From positions 26,021,935 to 26,085,934 of the forward strand of contig OY987227.1 in NCBI GenBank assembly GCA_963920705.1: 64,000 bases of DNA, read 5' to 3'. Position numbers and translations under genes: made by a program. Of this stretch, positions 39,229-48,992 are shown one piece after another; positions within the stretch are counted from its first letter, which is position 1; every line of letters starts with the position of its first letter. The DNA comes from Odiellus spinosus. Taxonomy: Eukaryota; Arthropoda; Arachnida; Opiliones; Phalangiidae. The notes beneath the pieces are model-generated. The model was given only the letters and a program-made list of their open reading frames with translations. It did no database searches and was not told the origin of the DNA.

Positions 39229-39962
39229 TGTTGCCGTTTTTCTCACTTCGCATATGGGAGAGCTATAATTTTTCAAAAACCTTAGCGGACTGAAACACTA
39301 AAGTTTCGCGCGTAAAAATATTATTCTGATTCGTGGGTTGACGCGACTTTCGGATTTTAAATAAAAAGACGGGACGATTTAATTTTATTTCGCACATATT
39401 TAATTTTATTTTAACTGATTTTAATTTGACACAGTTTTGCTCTAAACCTGGGTTGCGCATACATTTTCCAAGTTCTATAAAATTTTTAACCTTGCACTTA
39501 ATTTTATTCTAATGGTTGTCCTATGACCAACCTGCACGTTGCGCGAAAAATCATTCTATTTTATTTTCTCATTTTTTGAATCGCACACAGGCATGGACAA
39601 TGCCCAACCTTTCTTATTTTCCCCCCTTTTGCACTCTGTCCCCCGAACGCTATGGCCAGTAGCTCCACGGGACAGTTAAACTGTTAAAACCTGTATTTTA
39701 GGGAATTTTCGCACGCGTTTACTATACTTTCCCAATTCTTAGAATTTCGTGACGCTCATTTCCTCTCTTTCTTTGAAAGAGAGGTTTTTTCACTATTTTG
39801 CTTTATTGGGGTTTAACCCGCTCAATTCCATCCCTGCTTTAAAGGGCCAGTGAAATGTTATTAAATATTACATACAAAAAAATATTACATACAAAAAAAA
39901 AGGATAATTACACACTTAAAGGTTATTTACAAAATTTGTTTTTTACATTTGGAGTTTCAACA
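39229..39962 (-). repeat. 3' LTR of the BEL/Pao element
   Basis: The second 734-bp LTR, matching the copy at 45489-46222 throughout as far as can be read, including the small spurious 65-residue frame present in both. It follows the integrase stop by only about 30 bp. The adjoining host duplication is AGGCG at 39224-39228. Confidence 0.95.
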
Positions 39963-39991
39963 ATCTCCCCGCCTTGAACTATGTTCAACAC

Positions 39992-42900
39992 TTAAATTTC
40001 TAAATGATAGAGCATTTGTATTGGTCTTCTTAGGCGGGTACCGTTTGGCAACCGAACTAAGCATGACCGTATCACATTGTCTCTACCCTTCATTGTTTCA
40101 ATTACGATCGCTGTTTTCCACATTAATCGTGGAGTTTTGTTCTCCTCGATTAGGACAACATCATTGACCTTTAGTTCTTTGGTAGGTTCGCAATCAGGTC
40201 TGTGATGCGCCGATCTTAATTCTAATAGATAGTTTTTCTTCCAACGTAACCAAAACCTATCTAGTAGGGTTTGTCTGTATTTCACGCGTTTTTGTAGCAC
40301 TTCGCGTGAGGATGTCACGATTTCTGTGTTCGAAAAGGTTCGCGATGGCAGCGCTGTTAATCGCTTCCCAATTAAGAAATGGGCCGGTGTGAGCGGAGTT
40401 GGTTCATCCGCGTCTTGATAAATGAAGCTTATCGGTCTCGAGTTGACCGTAGCTTCTATTTCGATAAGAAGGGTTTCTAGCTCTTCGTAAGTGAGGTGGG
40501 CCTGGCCGAGGGTCTTCCTTAGTGGTGTTTTGACTGAACGCACCATGCGCTCCCAGAACCCACCCCACCAAGCCGCGCGATCTGCGATATAACGCCACGA
40601 TATTCTTAAACCCCCGAAGTAGTCCGCTACTTCAGGATGTCTTAAATGGTCCATTAGGATGGCCAAATCAGCGTCTGCTCTTTTAAAGGTCATCGCGTTA
40701 TCACTGTATATTATTTTAACGATTCCGCGGCGCGCGATAAACCGGCGGAAAGACAAAAGAAATTTGTCCGTAGAAAGGTCCGATACAATCTCCAAATGAA
40801 TCGCCCTTGTTACCGCGCACGTATACAACGCTATATAACATTTTTTCCCGTCTTTGGTGTATAGCGGACCGGCAAAATCAATTCCGCATACCGAAAAAGG
40901 CGGCGAAGGGTTTATTCTGGCTTCCGGAAGTGGCGCCGTTATCGCTACAGACGCCTTGGCTTTAAACCTTTTACATCTGGGGCAATTTTTGACTTCGCTC
41001 TTAACTAATGGTCTGATAGTTGGCACCCAAAATTGCTCCCTAACCTCAACTAAAGTTTCGTCTACACCTGAATGTTTCAATCTAATATGACACGTGTCAA
41101 TAATTAATTCCGTAAGCCTATGTTTCGGTGACAATATCCACGGGTGACATTCTCGATAACTACAAGAAAGTTTAGCGGCTTCTATTCTACCACCAACGCA
41201 CATAAGCCCATCTTTATCCATAAAGGGACTTAACGTAGAAATTTTAGATGATTTTGGGATACTATCGTTCTGTTTTAACAAGCCTACCTCTTCGGGGTAA
41301 CTTTCTAATTGAGCTATGCGCACCCAATATTTTTCTGCTGTTGTTATCTCTTCAGCTGTCAGTGCCCCTTTAAATTTGTTTTTCTTTAAATTTTTCAGAA
41401 ATCTAAAGCACCAAGCAGTTATTCTATAAAGGGGTACTGTACTGCTGTACCTTTTAATATTGAGAATGGGATCACTAACCTCCCTCAATATACCTGCCAC
41501 CAAGCTAGTATCAATGTTATTGCGCAATTCCCTTTTAATATCAGGGTTTTCAATTTCTAGTGGGTCTATGTCAAACTCCGCCTCGTTATTGTTCAGAAGC
41601 CAAGTTGGTCCACTCCACCAAAGAGAGCTTTCTGCTAACTCTTTCATAGTCTTACCACGTGTTGGCAAGTCCGCGGGGTTTTCTTTTCCCGCCACGTGCT
41701 TCCAACACGAGGGGTCAGTTAAATTTTGAACTTCCCTTACTCTATTTGACACAAATGGCTTCCAATGGGAGGCGGAACCGCGAACCCAATGGAGCACAAT
41801 CGTGGAATCGGTCCACATGTTTATGTGACTTCTGGAATATCCTAGCGCTTCTATTATTGACGTAATTAATCTAGATCCCAATATAGCCCCCATTAACTCT
41901 AATTTAGGTATGGTTAATTTGTTTACTGGCGCGACTCTAGTTTTTGACGCTACCAAAGCTGTGTTTACTTGCCCATTTTGATATTCACTTCTGATATAAA
42001 CAACAGCTGCGTATGCACGCTCGCTAGCGTCAGTAAAACAATGGAATTCAACTTTGGGTTCTAATTCTCTGGGCTCATTTTTAAAATAATACCTGGGTAT
42101 TTTAATTTCATCTAAAGCTGGGAGCTCCATACACCAATTATTAAATTTGATTGACAGATCTGTCTCTAAATTTTCATCCCATGATATGCCCTTTTGCCAC
42201 GTTTCCTGCATCATAATCTTAGCTCTAATAGTGAATGGGGAAAGCATACCCAGGGGGTCGAAAATCCTGGCGACGGCTTTCAATACCCAACGTTTTGTGT
42301 TTTCTTTGTTAACTAGGAATTCTAATATCTCTGAAGCGTCATAAGTTAAAACATCTTCTAGTTCATCCCATATTAAGCCTAAAACCTTCAGGGGGGTGGG
42401 GGTCGGTGTATGAAGTTCACCTTGTTCGTTCTTAACTTTATCGCCCCATTTCTCTCTGATTTCTTTGGAGTTACTCCGCCACTTTCTTAGTTGCATGCAT
42501 GCTCTATCTAAAACTTCCGTAGATTGACTTATGGCTTCATCGGCTTCTTCAACACTATTTACATTTTCAATGTTGTCATCTACGTACAAAGCTTCGCTCA
42601 AAACTCTATAGGCTACTGGGTGAGATTCCCTAAAATTTTCTAAGTGGTGGTTAATTGTTGCGGTTAAAAGGAAGGGACTTGCGGTACAACCAAATGGAAC
42701 TCTAGTAATTCTATAACTAATTAAGTTTTCGCTTCCTCCCTCCAAACTATCTACCCAAAGAAATCGCAACGCGTTTCGATCTTGCTCTTTTATGTTTATT
42801 TGTAGGAAAGCTTGTTTTATATCCCCTGTAAAAGCTATTCTGCCTCTGCGAAATCTTACTAATATTTTAAATAACTTGGGCATTAAATTTGGACCAGTTT

Positions 42901-43285
42901 CCAGACAATCATTTAGCGCGGGAGAGTTTTTTGAATGCGAAGACGCATCGTAAACGATTCTCAATTTAGTGGTTTGACGGTCTGCCTTTTCAACTCCTCT
43001 ATGGGGTATGTAATAAATTGGGTTAGCTGCCTCTGTATTTTCGTCTTCCCGTACTCGCTCTACAATCCCATTTTTAATCTGATCTTGGATAACTTCGTTG
43101 TAGGCCTTGAATTTATTAGGATTTGATTTAAGTTTTCCCAATAAGCTCAAGGTTCTTCTCTTAGCTACTTCGAAGTTATCTTTTAATTCATGTTTATTTG
43201 ATTTCCATGGTAAGCCTACTTCGTACCTGCCGTTTTTAAATTTAATATTTTCCTCAAAGATGTTAAGCACATATTCCCTATCCAT
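39992..43285 (-). CDS. BEL/Pao reverse transcriptase, RNase H and integrase
   Basis: A 1,097-residue frame copying the element RNA into DNA and inserting it. RT core: FTGDIKQAF with D155 and the catalytic YVDD at 234-237. RNase H of the BEL (A17-associated) type: D419 in CFTDAS, E463 in LELMG, D493 in WTDST, D539 in NPADLPTRG, giving a full DEDD set. Integrase: zinc-binding H733, H738, C768, C771, then catalytic D803 (GIDFAG), D862 (YSDNAM) and E912 (WERMVR), and a C-terminal domain with RFWLRWKK and LKVNDVVLIEE. All key residues are present. In the same frame, 21 sense codons separate the gag-protease TGA from this Met, and that stretch contains the conserved FWELESLGI start of BEL polymerases, so the first Met is unlikely to be the true start. 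No envelope-like gene follows. Confidence 0.95.
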   Translation of the reverse strand: MDREYVLNIFEENIKFKNGRYEVGLPWKSNKHELKDNFEVAKRRTLSLLGKLKSNPNKFKAYNEVIQDQIKNGIVERVREDENTEAANPIYYIPHRGVEKADRQTTKLRIVYDASSHSKNSPALNDCLETGPNLMPKLFKILVRFRRGRIAFTGDIKQAFLQINIKEQDRNALRFLWVDSLEGGSENLISYRITRVPFGCTASPFLLTATINHHLENFRESHPVAYRVLSEALYVDDNIENVNSVEEADEAISQSTEVLDRACMQLRKWRSNSKEIREKWGDKVKNEQGELHTPTPTPLKVLGLIWDELEDVLTYDASEILEFLVNKENTKRWVLKAVARIFDPLGMLSPFTIRAKIMMQETWQKGISWDENLETDLSIKFNNWCMELPALDEIKIPRYYFKNEPRELEPKVEFHCFTDASERAYAAVVYIRSEYQNGQVNTALVASKTRVAPVNKLTIPKLELMGAILGSRLITSIIEALGYSRSHINMWTDSTIVLHWVRGSASHWKPFVSNRVREVQNLTDPSCWKHVAGKENPADLPTRGKTMKELAESSLWWSGPTWLLNNNEAEFDIDPLEIENPDIKRELRNNIDTSLVAGILREVSDPILNIKRYSSTVPLYRITAWCFRFLKNLKKNKFKGALTAEEITTAEKYWVRIAQLESYPEEVGLLKQNDSIPKSSKISTLSPFMDKDGLMCVGGRIEAAKLSCSYRECHPWILSPKHRLTELIIDTCHIRLKHSGVDETLVEVREQFWVPTIRPLVKSEVKNCPRCKRFKAKASVAITAPLPEARINPSPPFSVCGIDFAGPLYTKDGKKCYIALYTCAVTRAIHLEIVSDLSTDKFLLSFRRFIARRGIVKIIYSDNAMTFKRADADLAILMDHLRHPEVADYFGGLRISWRYIADRAAWWGGFWERMVRSVKTPLRKTLGQAHLTYEELETLLIEIEATVNSRPISFIYQDADEPTPLTPAHFLIGKRLTALPSRTFSNTEIVTSSREVLQKRVKYRQTLLDRFWLRWKKNYLLELRSAHHRPDCEPTKELKVNDVVLIEENKTPRLMWKTAIVIETMKGRDNVIRSCLVRLPNGTRLRRPIQMLYHLEI

Positions 43286-43342
43286 TAATTTTGTTTGCGC
43301 GTGGTCATTGATCCCCAGAGATTCTAATTCCCAAAAAGCTCT

Positions 43343-43351
43343 TAATTGTCA
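43343..43351 (-). promoter_or_regulatory. Candidate stop-codon readthrough site (TGA CAA TTA)
   Basis: The only stop between the gag-protease and polymerase frames is TGA followed directly by CAATTA on the element strand. CAR-YYA after a stop is the leaky context first defined for tobacco mosaic virus. The two frames are exactly in register (2,139 bp from ATG to ATG, divisible by 3). Sequence is certain; function is inferred. Confidence 0.6.
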
Positions 43352-45424
43352 AGAAACCAAATCCTCTTCTGATTTAACGGTCGTGAACATGACTGCTACC
43401 GTTTTGACACTCGTTTCCTCAGAAATTTCTGGTTCCCCCGTTCTACCTTGTACGGTCCACCCTAGAATGGTGTCCATAGCCACAAGCGCTCCTCCTAACC
43501 TCTCCGTCCTCCCTGTAGCGACCTTCCAAAAATAATCTGCCCCTATTAACACGTCTACCTTCGTGGCGCCCTCCAATCCCCTTCTCACGCCCTCTTCTGA
43601 CAACTCTAAATTTCTAGATTTCATTTCCTCTCTTACCCCCTTTCCTGGAACTGAAAAAACAGCCCCGCAAATTTCTGGGGTCTCTAAAGCGTGTATTTCA
43701 ATTTTGGCGCCATTCTTGGTATTGCACAACGTTACCTTAACCTTTCTTCTTATAGCTCTAATTGGGGCGCTACCAAAGGGAAAAACGTTTAAACTTTCCG
43801 AACCAATTACTTCTAAGTTTAGCTGACGAGATAATTTCTCATTAATGAAGCACCTATGGCTTCCGCCATCTAACAAAACTCTAACTCTAGATTCTGTACC
43901 ATTTTTACCGCTAATTTCTGCCTGCGCTGTTTGTAAGAGTATGACACTAGAACCGGTTTCTTGGGAAATAGTGGTCATAGTAGCTTGTTCTGTGTTACTA
44001 TTATTTGGCTCATCTGCTCTAGCGTTAATTTTAGGCCTGTCACTATTTGATTCACACAAGATCTGGTGATGTTTACGATTACACTTTCTACATTGTTGAA
44101 TTTTACCCCTACACTGTAAAGCTTGGTGCCCTGACCTTAGACAAAGAAAGCACAATTTTTTCTCTATGACAATACCCCTTTTTTCAGTTGTTGTTACGTC
44201 ATTGCATTGATAATAGGGGTGGCTTGTTTTTTGACAAAACAAACACGAGTTTGAATTAGAATTATTTACCGCTATATTTAACGCCGCTCCCGAAGGGTGC
44301 TGACTTTTACTATGAATGGGCTTATGTCTGTAGTTTTTATCGAAATTAGCACTATTATGGTAATTGCCACTAGAAACTTGTTTTTGTTGGTTGCTGGAAC
44401 TCCAATGAATAGCTGCGGCTCTTTCGCGGCACTCGATTTCTATTCGTAAGAATTCCAACATATCACCTATCTTCCATAAATCACTTTCATCTTTACCTCT
44501 ACTAAATAACTGTAATAATTCTAATGGTAAAATACCCCCTACAATATGAGCTAGAAGTTCCCCATAGTTGCTGCTTAAATGTCCTAACGATTCGAGGCTC
44601 CTAACTTCAATTTGACACGAGTCGTGTAATTTACGTAATCCTACTAAATCGGAGGCTTTTTCTACAGGGGTCATTTTCAAAAAGTTATTTAACCTAGCGC
44701 TAACCAATAGATCATTGCGACCAAAGCGTTTAAGTAAAATTGCCACAGCTAGGTCATAATTATCTTCCGTTAATGATAAACCTTCAATCGCGCTTTCCGC
44801 CTGCCCTTTTAAATATGATTTTAAATATGTCAACTTATCTATCTTGCTGTACTCGTCCTTGAGATGAATGGCGTTTTCGAAGACGCTCCAGAAGTCCTGC
44901 CATTTTGCGATATTTCCATCGAAGGGTTTGATTTCTAGCTTCGCTAGACGCATCGACTTCGTACCGGTTGTCGATGTTTTTTGCGATCCTCCTTGGTTCA
45001 CAATCGGTGGTCCGCTCGTGGACGTTGATGGAGGCGTTAGTTGAACCGGTCCTCCTACTGCAGAGCTCCCCGCTGTTGAAACGTTGGTTACGCTGCCGGC
45101 ACTAGACGTCGGCGCGCTCGGTGGAATTTGTTGTTTTTGGATCCATCGCCGCGCTCTGGATCTTCCTAGGATAAGTTTCTCGCTCCACGTTTCGATGTCC
45201 ACTAGCTCTTTGTCGAACTCGTCGTCCGTCGTAATTAAGTCCAGTACCTTTTGGTTGATTTCGTTGATCTTTATTTCCTTGGAGTCGAGTTGCGCTAGAT
45301 GATCTTCTAAGGTATCCTGGCATACAACGGCTGATTCTAATTCTCCTTTGATTAGATTGCAGTATCTGGTTACTGCTCCGCGCAAAGCCGTTTGCTGCTT
45401 ACTGGCTTTCTTTAATTCGTCCAT
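43349..45424 (-). CDS. BEL/Pao gag and aspartic protease region
   Basis: A 691-residue open frame encoding the capsid/nucleocapsid part and protease of the retrotransposon. Residues 1-100 are helical and charged; about 160-340 is the gag region found in BEL elements (AKLEIKPFDGNIAKWQDFW..FENAIH). Zinc knuckles of CX2CX4HX4C type lie at 394-407 (C394, C397, H402, C407) and 425-438, with a third Cys/His cluster at 445-457, which would bind genomic RNA. The protease segment follows, with the active-site motif LLDGGS at about 517-522; most aspartic proteases read D-S/T-G, so the middle Gly is unusual. The frame ends at a TGA (43351-43349), and the polymerase part continues in the same frame. The ATG is 37 bp downstream of the candidate primer site. 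Confidence 0.93.
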   Translation of the reverse strand: MDELKKASKQQTALRGAVTRYCNLIKGELESAVVCQDTLEDHLAQLDSKEIKINEINQKVLDLITTDDEFDKELVDIETWSEKLILGRSRARRWIQKQQIPPSAPTSSAGSVTNVSTAGSSAVGGPVQLTPPSTSTSGPPIVNQGGSQKTSTTGTKSMRLAKLEIKPFDGNIAKWQDFWSVFENAIHLKDEYSKIDKLTYLKSYLKGQAESAIEGLSLTEDNYDLAVAILLKRFGRNDLLVSARLNNFLKMTPVEKASDLVGLRKLHDSCQIEVRSLESLGHLSSNYGELLAHIVGGILPLELLQLFSRGKDESDLWKIGDMLEFLRIEIECRERAAAIHWSSSNQQKQVSSGNYHNSANFDKNYRHKPIHSKSQHPSGAALNIAVNNSNSNSCLFCQKTSHPYYQCNDVTTTEKRGIVIEKKLCFLCLRSGHQALQCRGKIQQCRKCNRKHHQILCESNSDRPKINARADEPNNSNTEQATMTTISQETGSSVILLQTAQAEISGKNGTESRVRVLLDGGSHRCFINEKLSRQLNLEVIGSESLNVFPFGSAPIRAIRRKVKVTLCNTKNGAKIEIHALETPEICGAVFSVPGKGVREEMKSRNLELSEEGVRRGLEGATKVDVLIGADYFWKVATGRTERLGGALVAMDTILGWTVQGRTGEPEISEETSVKTVAVMFTTVKSEEDLVS

Positions 45425-45461
45425 TTTAAGTCCGCATTTAAATTAATTCCGAATGTTCGCG

Positions 45462-45481
45462 TCCCGGGTTTCGTCGCACCA
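45462..45481 (-). other. Candidate primer binding site of the BEL/Pao element
   Basis: Eight bases inside the 5' LTR the element strand reads TGGTGCGACGAAACCCGGGA. It begins with TGG, complementary to the universal tRNA 3' CCA, and is GC-rich unlike its surroundings. I do not assign the tRNA species. Confidence 0.55.
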
Positions 45482-45488
45482 AAAAAAT

Positions 45489-46222
45489 TGTTGCCGTTTT
45501 TCTCACTTCGCATATGGGAGAGCTATAATTTTTCAAAAACCTTAGCGGACTGAAACACTAAAGTTTCGCGCGTAAAAATATTATTCTGATTCGTGGGTTG
45601 ACGCGACTTTCGGATTTTAAATAAAAAGACGGGACGATTTAATTTTATTTCGCACATATTTAATTTTATTTTAACTGATTTTAATTTGACACAGTTTTGC
45701 TCTAAACCTGGGTTGCGCATACATTTTCCAAGTTCTATAAAATTTTTAACCTTGCACTTAATTTTATTCTAATGGTTGTCCTATGACCAACCTGCACGTT
45801 GCGCGAAAAATCATTCTATTTTATTTTCTCATTTTTTGAATCGCACACAGGCATGGACAATGCCCAACCTTTCTTATTTTCCCCCCTTTTGCACTCTGTC
45901 CCCCGAACGCTATGGCCAGTAGCTCCACGGGACAGTTAAACTGTTAAAACCTGTATTTTAGGGAATTTTCGCACGCGTTTACTATACTTTCCCAATTCTT
46001 AGAATTTCGTGACGCTCATTTCCTCTCTTTCTTTGAAAGAGAGGTTTTTTCACTATTTTGCTTTATTGGGGTTTAACCCGCTCAATTCCATCCCTGCTTT
46101 AAAGGGCCAGTGAAATGTTATTAAATATTACATACAAAAAAATATTACATACAAAAAAAAAGGATAATTACACACTTAAAGGTTATTTACAAAATTTGTT
46201 TTTTACATTTGGAGTTTCAACA
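45489..46222 (-). repeat. 5' LTR of the BEL/Pao element
   Basis: A 734-bp direct repeat, transcriptionally the upstream LTR. On the minus strand it starts TGTTGAAACTCC and ends CGGCAACA. It contains AATAAA-type signals on the element strand (the complement of CTTTATTGGGG and of TTTTATTCTAATGG) and an inverted repeat CCTCTCTTTC/GAAAGAGAGG at about 46021-46043 that could form a hairpin in the LTR RNA. It abuts the 5-bp duplication AGGCG at 46223. Confidence 0.95.
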
Positions 46223-46373
46223 AGGCGCGCTGCGCTCCAATCACGCGTGCAAATGGAACGCGCGACAACAACGTATTAAAAAGGGATTTTGGCTGAACTT
46301 GTAAACAAAGACCGGGCCTGAATAATTACGGTTATTCCGATTTATCTAACTTTTCCTCGAGGACGAGGGTTAA

Positions 46374-46807
46374 AGGGAGAATGCAACCTAATTACAAGTT
46401 ATTTTTTATCGATTCCTTATCGTTTAAATAGGCCTAATCCATCGATAAAAAGTTTACAATACAAATATTAAACTAGAAATAAATTTAAAACTTATCCTGA
46501 AAATAGGCTTAGCGGGATTCATGGAGATCCTGAATCGCGTCCGTGTAAGGTCTAGCGACCAATGAGCAAAGGCCCGTCGTTCACGAGAGATCTCCGCGAG
46601 ACTTACGTCGCGCGCGATTGGTCGCTAGACCTTACACGCGAGGAAATCAGGAGCTCCATGAATCCCACTAAGCCTATTTTCAGGGTAAGTTTTAAATTTA
46701 TTTCTAGTTTAATATTTGTTTGTAAATATTTTCAGTAGTGGATTAGGCCTATTTAAACAATAAGGAATCGATAAAAAAATCACTTGTTGTTAGGTTGCAT
46801 CCTCCCT
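46374..46807 (+). mobile_element. Foldback TTAA element (family D), copy 3
   Basis: 434 bp, perfect TTAA flanks (46370-46373, 46808-46811). It lies about 150 bp from the edge of the BEL element. Confidence 0.88.
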
Positions 46808-47445
46808 TTAAGGGGTTGATGGAGAAACGGACGCGCTATAATTCAACCTATTGATCGGAGTACGAGCTCCAGATGCGAAGAATTTAATTATAAAATTTAT
46901 ATTTATATATCCACTTTCAGCGTTTAAACAAAAGATATTTTTAACTTCCGATTTCGAATTTAATATTGCAATTGGAGTTGTTGATATAATTTAAAACGGG
47001 ATTCGATTAATTGGATTAGATGGATCCACTTAAGGCTTCGCGAAAAAGGTAATATAATAATATTATTATTAAAATTGAAACTGGTAATTATAAAAATACC
47101 GGGTCGTTACTAATCAAGGATAGACTTAGAAATTAGGCCTAGCAAACAAAACAAATACAATAAAGACATTGAATTTAATGCTCCATTAGAAGCATCCTAG
47201 ATTATGTCATTTTCAGTTCCTCTCTAAAAAAAAGCGCGCCCTTCCCTTTTTTTCAGAGGCGATCTGCTTCAAACAGATGTTTTTCCGTTTCCGCTTTTCA
47301 AACACGCGTGATTTGAACGATTGTTCGTTACAATTGACCTGATTGGTTGTTATAGATATCGACTATTATACTTGAAATAAAGATTACCATCGTGTATCAA
47401 CTCGCCATGTTTTTGGACCTTTTGAAAAGTTCTCACGAACAGTGC

Positions 47446-47782
47446 CAGAAGCCGATGAAACCCTCCTTTTAAGTCTATTACTCCCGGGTCTTGTCTACCC
47501 CTCTCTGTATGGGTTATTCTCAAAAGGCGCGATTCGTACGCCTCCTAACGGTAGATGTTTTCGGAGCGGGAGTTCGTCGAGCGAATATCTCTAGCAGCCT
47601 TGGAGTTCGTCCAAAAAACGTCGTCGTTTGTGGAGAGAGAGAATTTCCAATTTTCCGTAGACAGGGGGGATGAAGTAGGACCCCTTCTAACTCGTAAAAT
47701 TGGGAATTTTACCCATACAGAGAGGAGCGCTATATGGAACATTGGAGTAGTAGACTTCAAAGGAGGGTTTCATCGGCTTCTG
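47446..47782 (-). mobile_element. Family A MITE, copy 15
   Basis: 337 bp, flanked by ACAGTGC duplications. It lies 135 bp inside the intron after the exon at 48013-47918. Confidence 0.93.
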
Positions 47783-47917
47783 ACAGTGCGGATAATCTAA
47801 CTGAAATTATTATTTAACCTACAACCGAAGTTATCATCCTCATAAACAAGTCGTCCGCATTCAAATCACATTTATGACAATTAAAGAAATGGAAAAAAAA
47901 AAAAAAAAAAAACTCAC

Positions 47918-48013
47918 CACTAACAGGGTTTTGATCCACCGGCATCTCCCACGTGACGGAAATGGTAGACGACGTCACGGAATGCAGCTTTAGAATCGGT
48001 TGCCCAGGGGGAT
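47918..48013 (-). CDS. Dscam-like receptor, internal exon (first strands of the next FNIII domain)
   Basis: A 96-bp exon, phase 1 at both ends, with a CTTATACAG acceptor and a GGTGAGT donor. It encodes DPPGQPILKLHS..STISVTWEMP..NPVSG, the opening strands of an FNIII domain including the conserved Trp and the Pro-rich start. It follows the FNIII half at 52816-52573 in the correct phase, so two consecutive FNIII domains are represented (FN3/FN4 by the usual Dscam order). The exon needed to finish this domain should start in phase 1 and is not recognised in the next 13.5 kb, an interval that contains the BEL retrotransposon. A run of 18-20 A (T on the coding strand) sits just inside the downstream intron. 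Confidence 0.8.
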
Positions 48014-48668
48014 CTGTATAAGAAGGATAAAGAAAAAAAATAAGGAAATAAGAAATAAAGCTTGCAAGACTGCGTGTGACGAATAAGGAAGTAAAAGAAA
48101 GCGACGGGCCTAGCGGCGAGAAAATGATTGCCTGCAGGAGTCCACCGGAGAAGGATGACCGTGGAAAGTACCGTTGGGTAGAAAAACGAGAGGACAGGGT
48201 GAGAGAAAACGCGACTCCTGATTAATGAGAAACCCACTATAATTGACGCGCCGAAAAAGAGAGACACGTTTATGAAGGAAAGAAACGAAAAACCCAGCCT
48301 CGGGAAAGAAAACCATGGGCGAAGCGCCTAATATTTCATCCAAAGAAAAAGTTTCGGAGTTTACGCGCAGGTCAGTAAATAACCACCTGCGTTGCGCGTT
48401 GGACTCTACAATGAGATAGACTTTAAATGTTGGATTTTCTTCTAATGGTTCTATATTTAAGCGATGATTAAAGCGATGATTAAAGCGAGGGAGAAAAGAC
48501 CGATTGGATTGGATCGGATCAAGTTTAAGTATGGTTTTGATTTTTCAGTTTACTCGAAGCCAAATCACGAAATCGTCTGAATAAAAGTCGCGTACCAGAC
48601 TTGGAAACAAATCTTACTTAAAGGGAGAATGAAAGGCCAAAACAACATATTTTTAATCGATTAAGAAT

Positions 48669-48992
48669 GCTAAAATAATGAGAAAAATAATAATATAACT
48701 CACCAAAAATATTTCGTTATTTTATAATCAATTTCCAAAGTTCCGAAACTTGCGGATGCTAAGCCTTGGCTGTCTAGCTCGGCGAACTAGGCGAGCACGA
48801 GCCGTATTTTTTTAATATTCCCGTCTGATCTAGTCGCCAATCACGAAAGAGTACGCGTATTTTTAAAAAAAAAAAAAAAAAATACAGGTCGTGCTAGCCT
48901 AGGCTTAGCATCGGAACTTTGGAAATTGATTATAAAATAACGAAATATTTATGGTGAGTTATATTATTGTTTTTCTCATTATTTTAATTACT
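48669..48992. mobile_element. Palindromic MITE-like element (family F), copy 1
   Basis: About 320 bp. Arms TAATGAGAAAAATAATAATA..AACTCACC and GGTGAGTTATATTATT..CATTATTTTA pair over roughly 100 bp, with motifs such as GCTAAGCC and GGCTTAGC inside, and an 18-A run in one arm. No target duplication was resolved. Confidence 0.65.

Larger units (their letters stand above)
39229..46222 (-). mobile_element. Complete BEL/Pao LTR retrotransposon in a Dscam intron
   Basis: A 6,994-bp element with two 734-bp LTRs, each TG...CA, flanked by a perfect 5-bp target duplication AGGCG (39224-39228 and 46223-46227). Five base pairs is the usual BEL/Pao value. Internal order on the minus strand: 5' LTR, candidate primer binding site, gag-protease, one in-frame TGA, RT-RNaseH-integrase, purine-rich tract (around 39963-39976, GGCGGGGAGA), 3' LTR. 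The protease, RT, RNase H, integrase order (integrase last) and the domain types are those of BEL/Pao. The LTRs show no difference that I could see by eye and neither coding part has a frameshift, so the insertion is young. It lies in the same orientation as the host gene, so its LTR AATAAA signals face the host transcript. Confidence 0.95.
34428..47917 (-). other. Dscam intron(s) invaded by the BEL element
   Basis: Outside the BEL element this interval holds family A copies 14 and 15, the heat-shock-type minisatellite, family B copy 3 and family D copy 3. Exons for the remaining half of one FNIII domain, Ig10 and the start of the next FNIII domain are expected but were not recognised in the roughly 6.5 kb that is not BEL. 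Confidence 0.55.

Noticed and set aside
39263-39460. 65-codon frame present in both LTRs
   Set aside because: It lies inside the LTR in identical form, with no known LTR protein; it is a chance frame.
39949-45302. Plus-strand frames of 60-140 codons across the BEL element
   Set aside because: Shadows of the intact gag-protease and polymerase frames on the minus strand.
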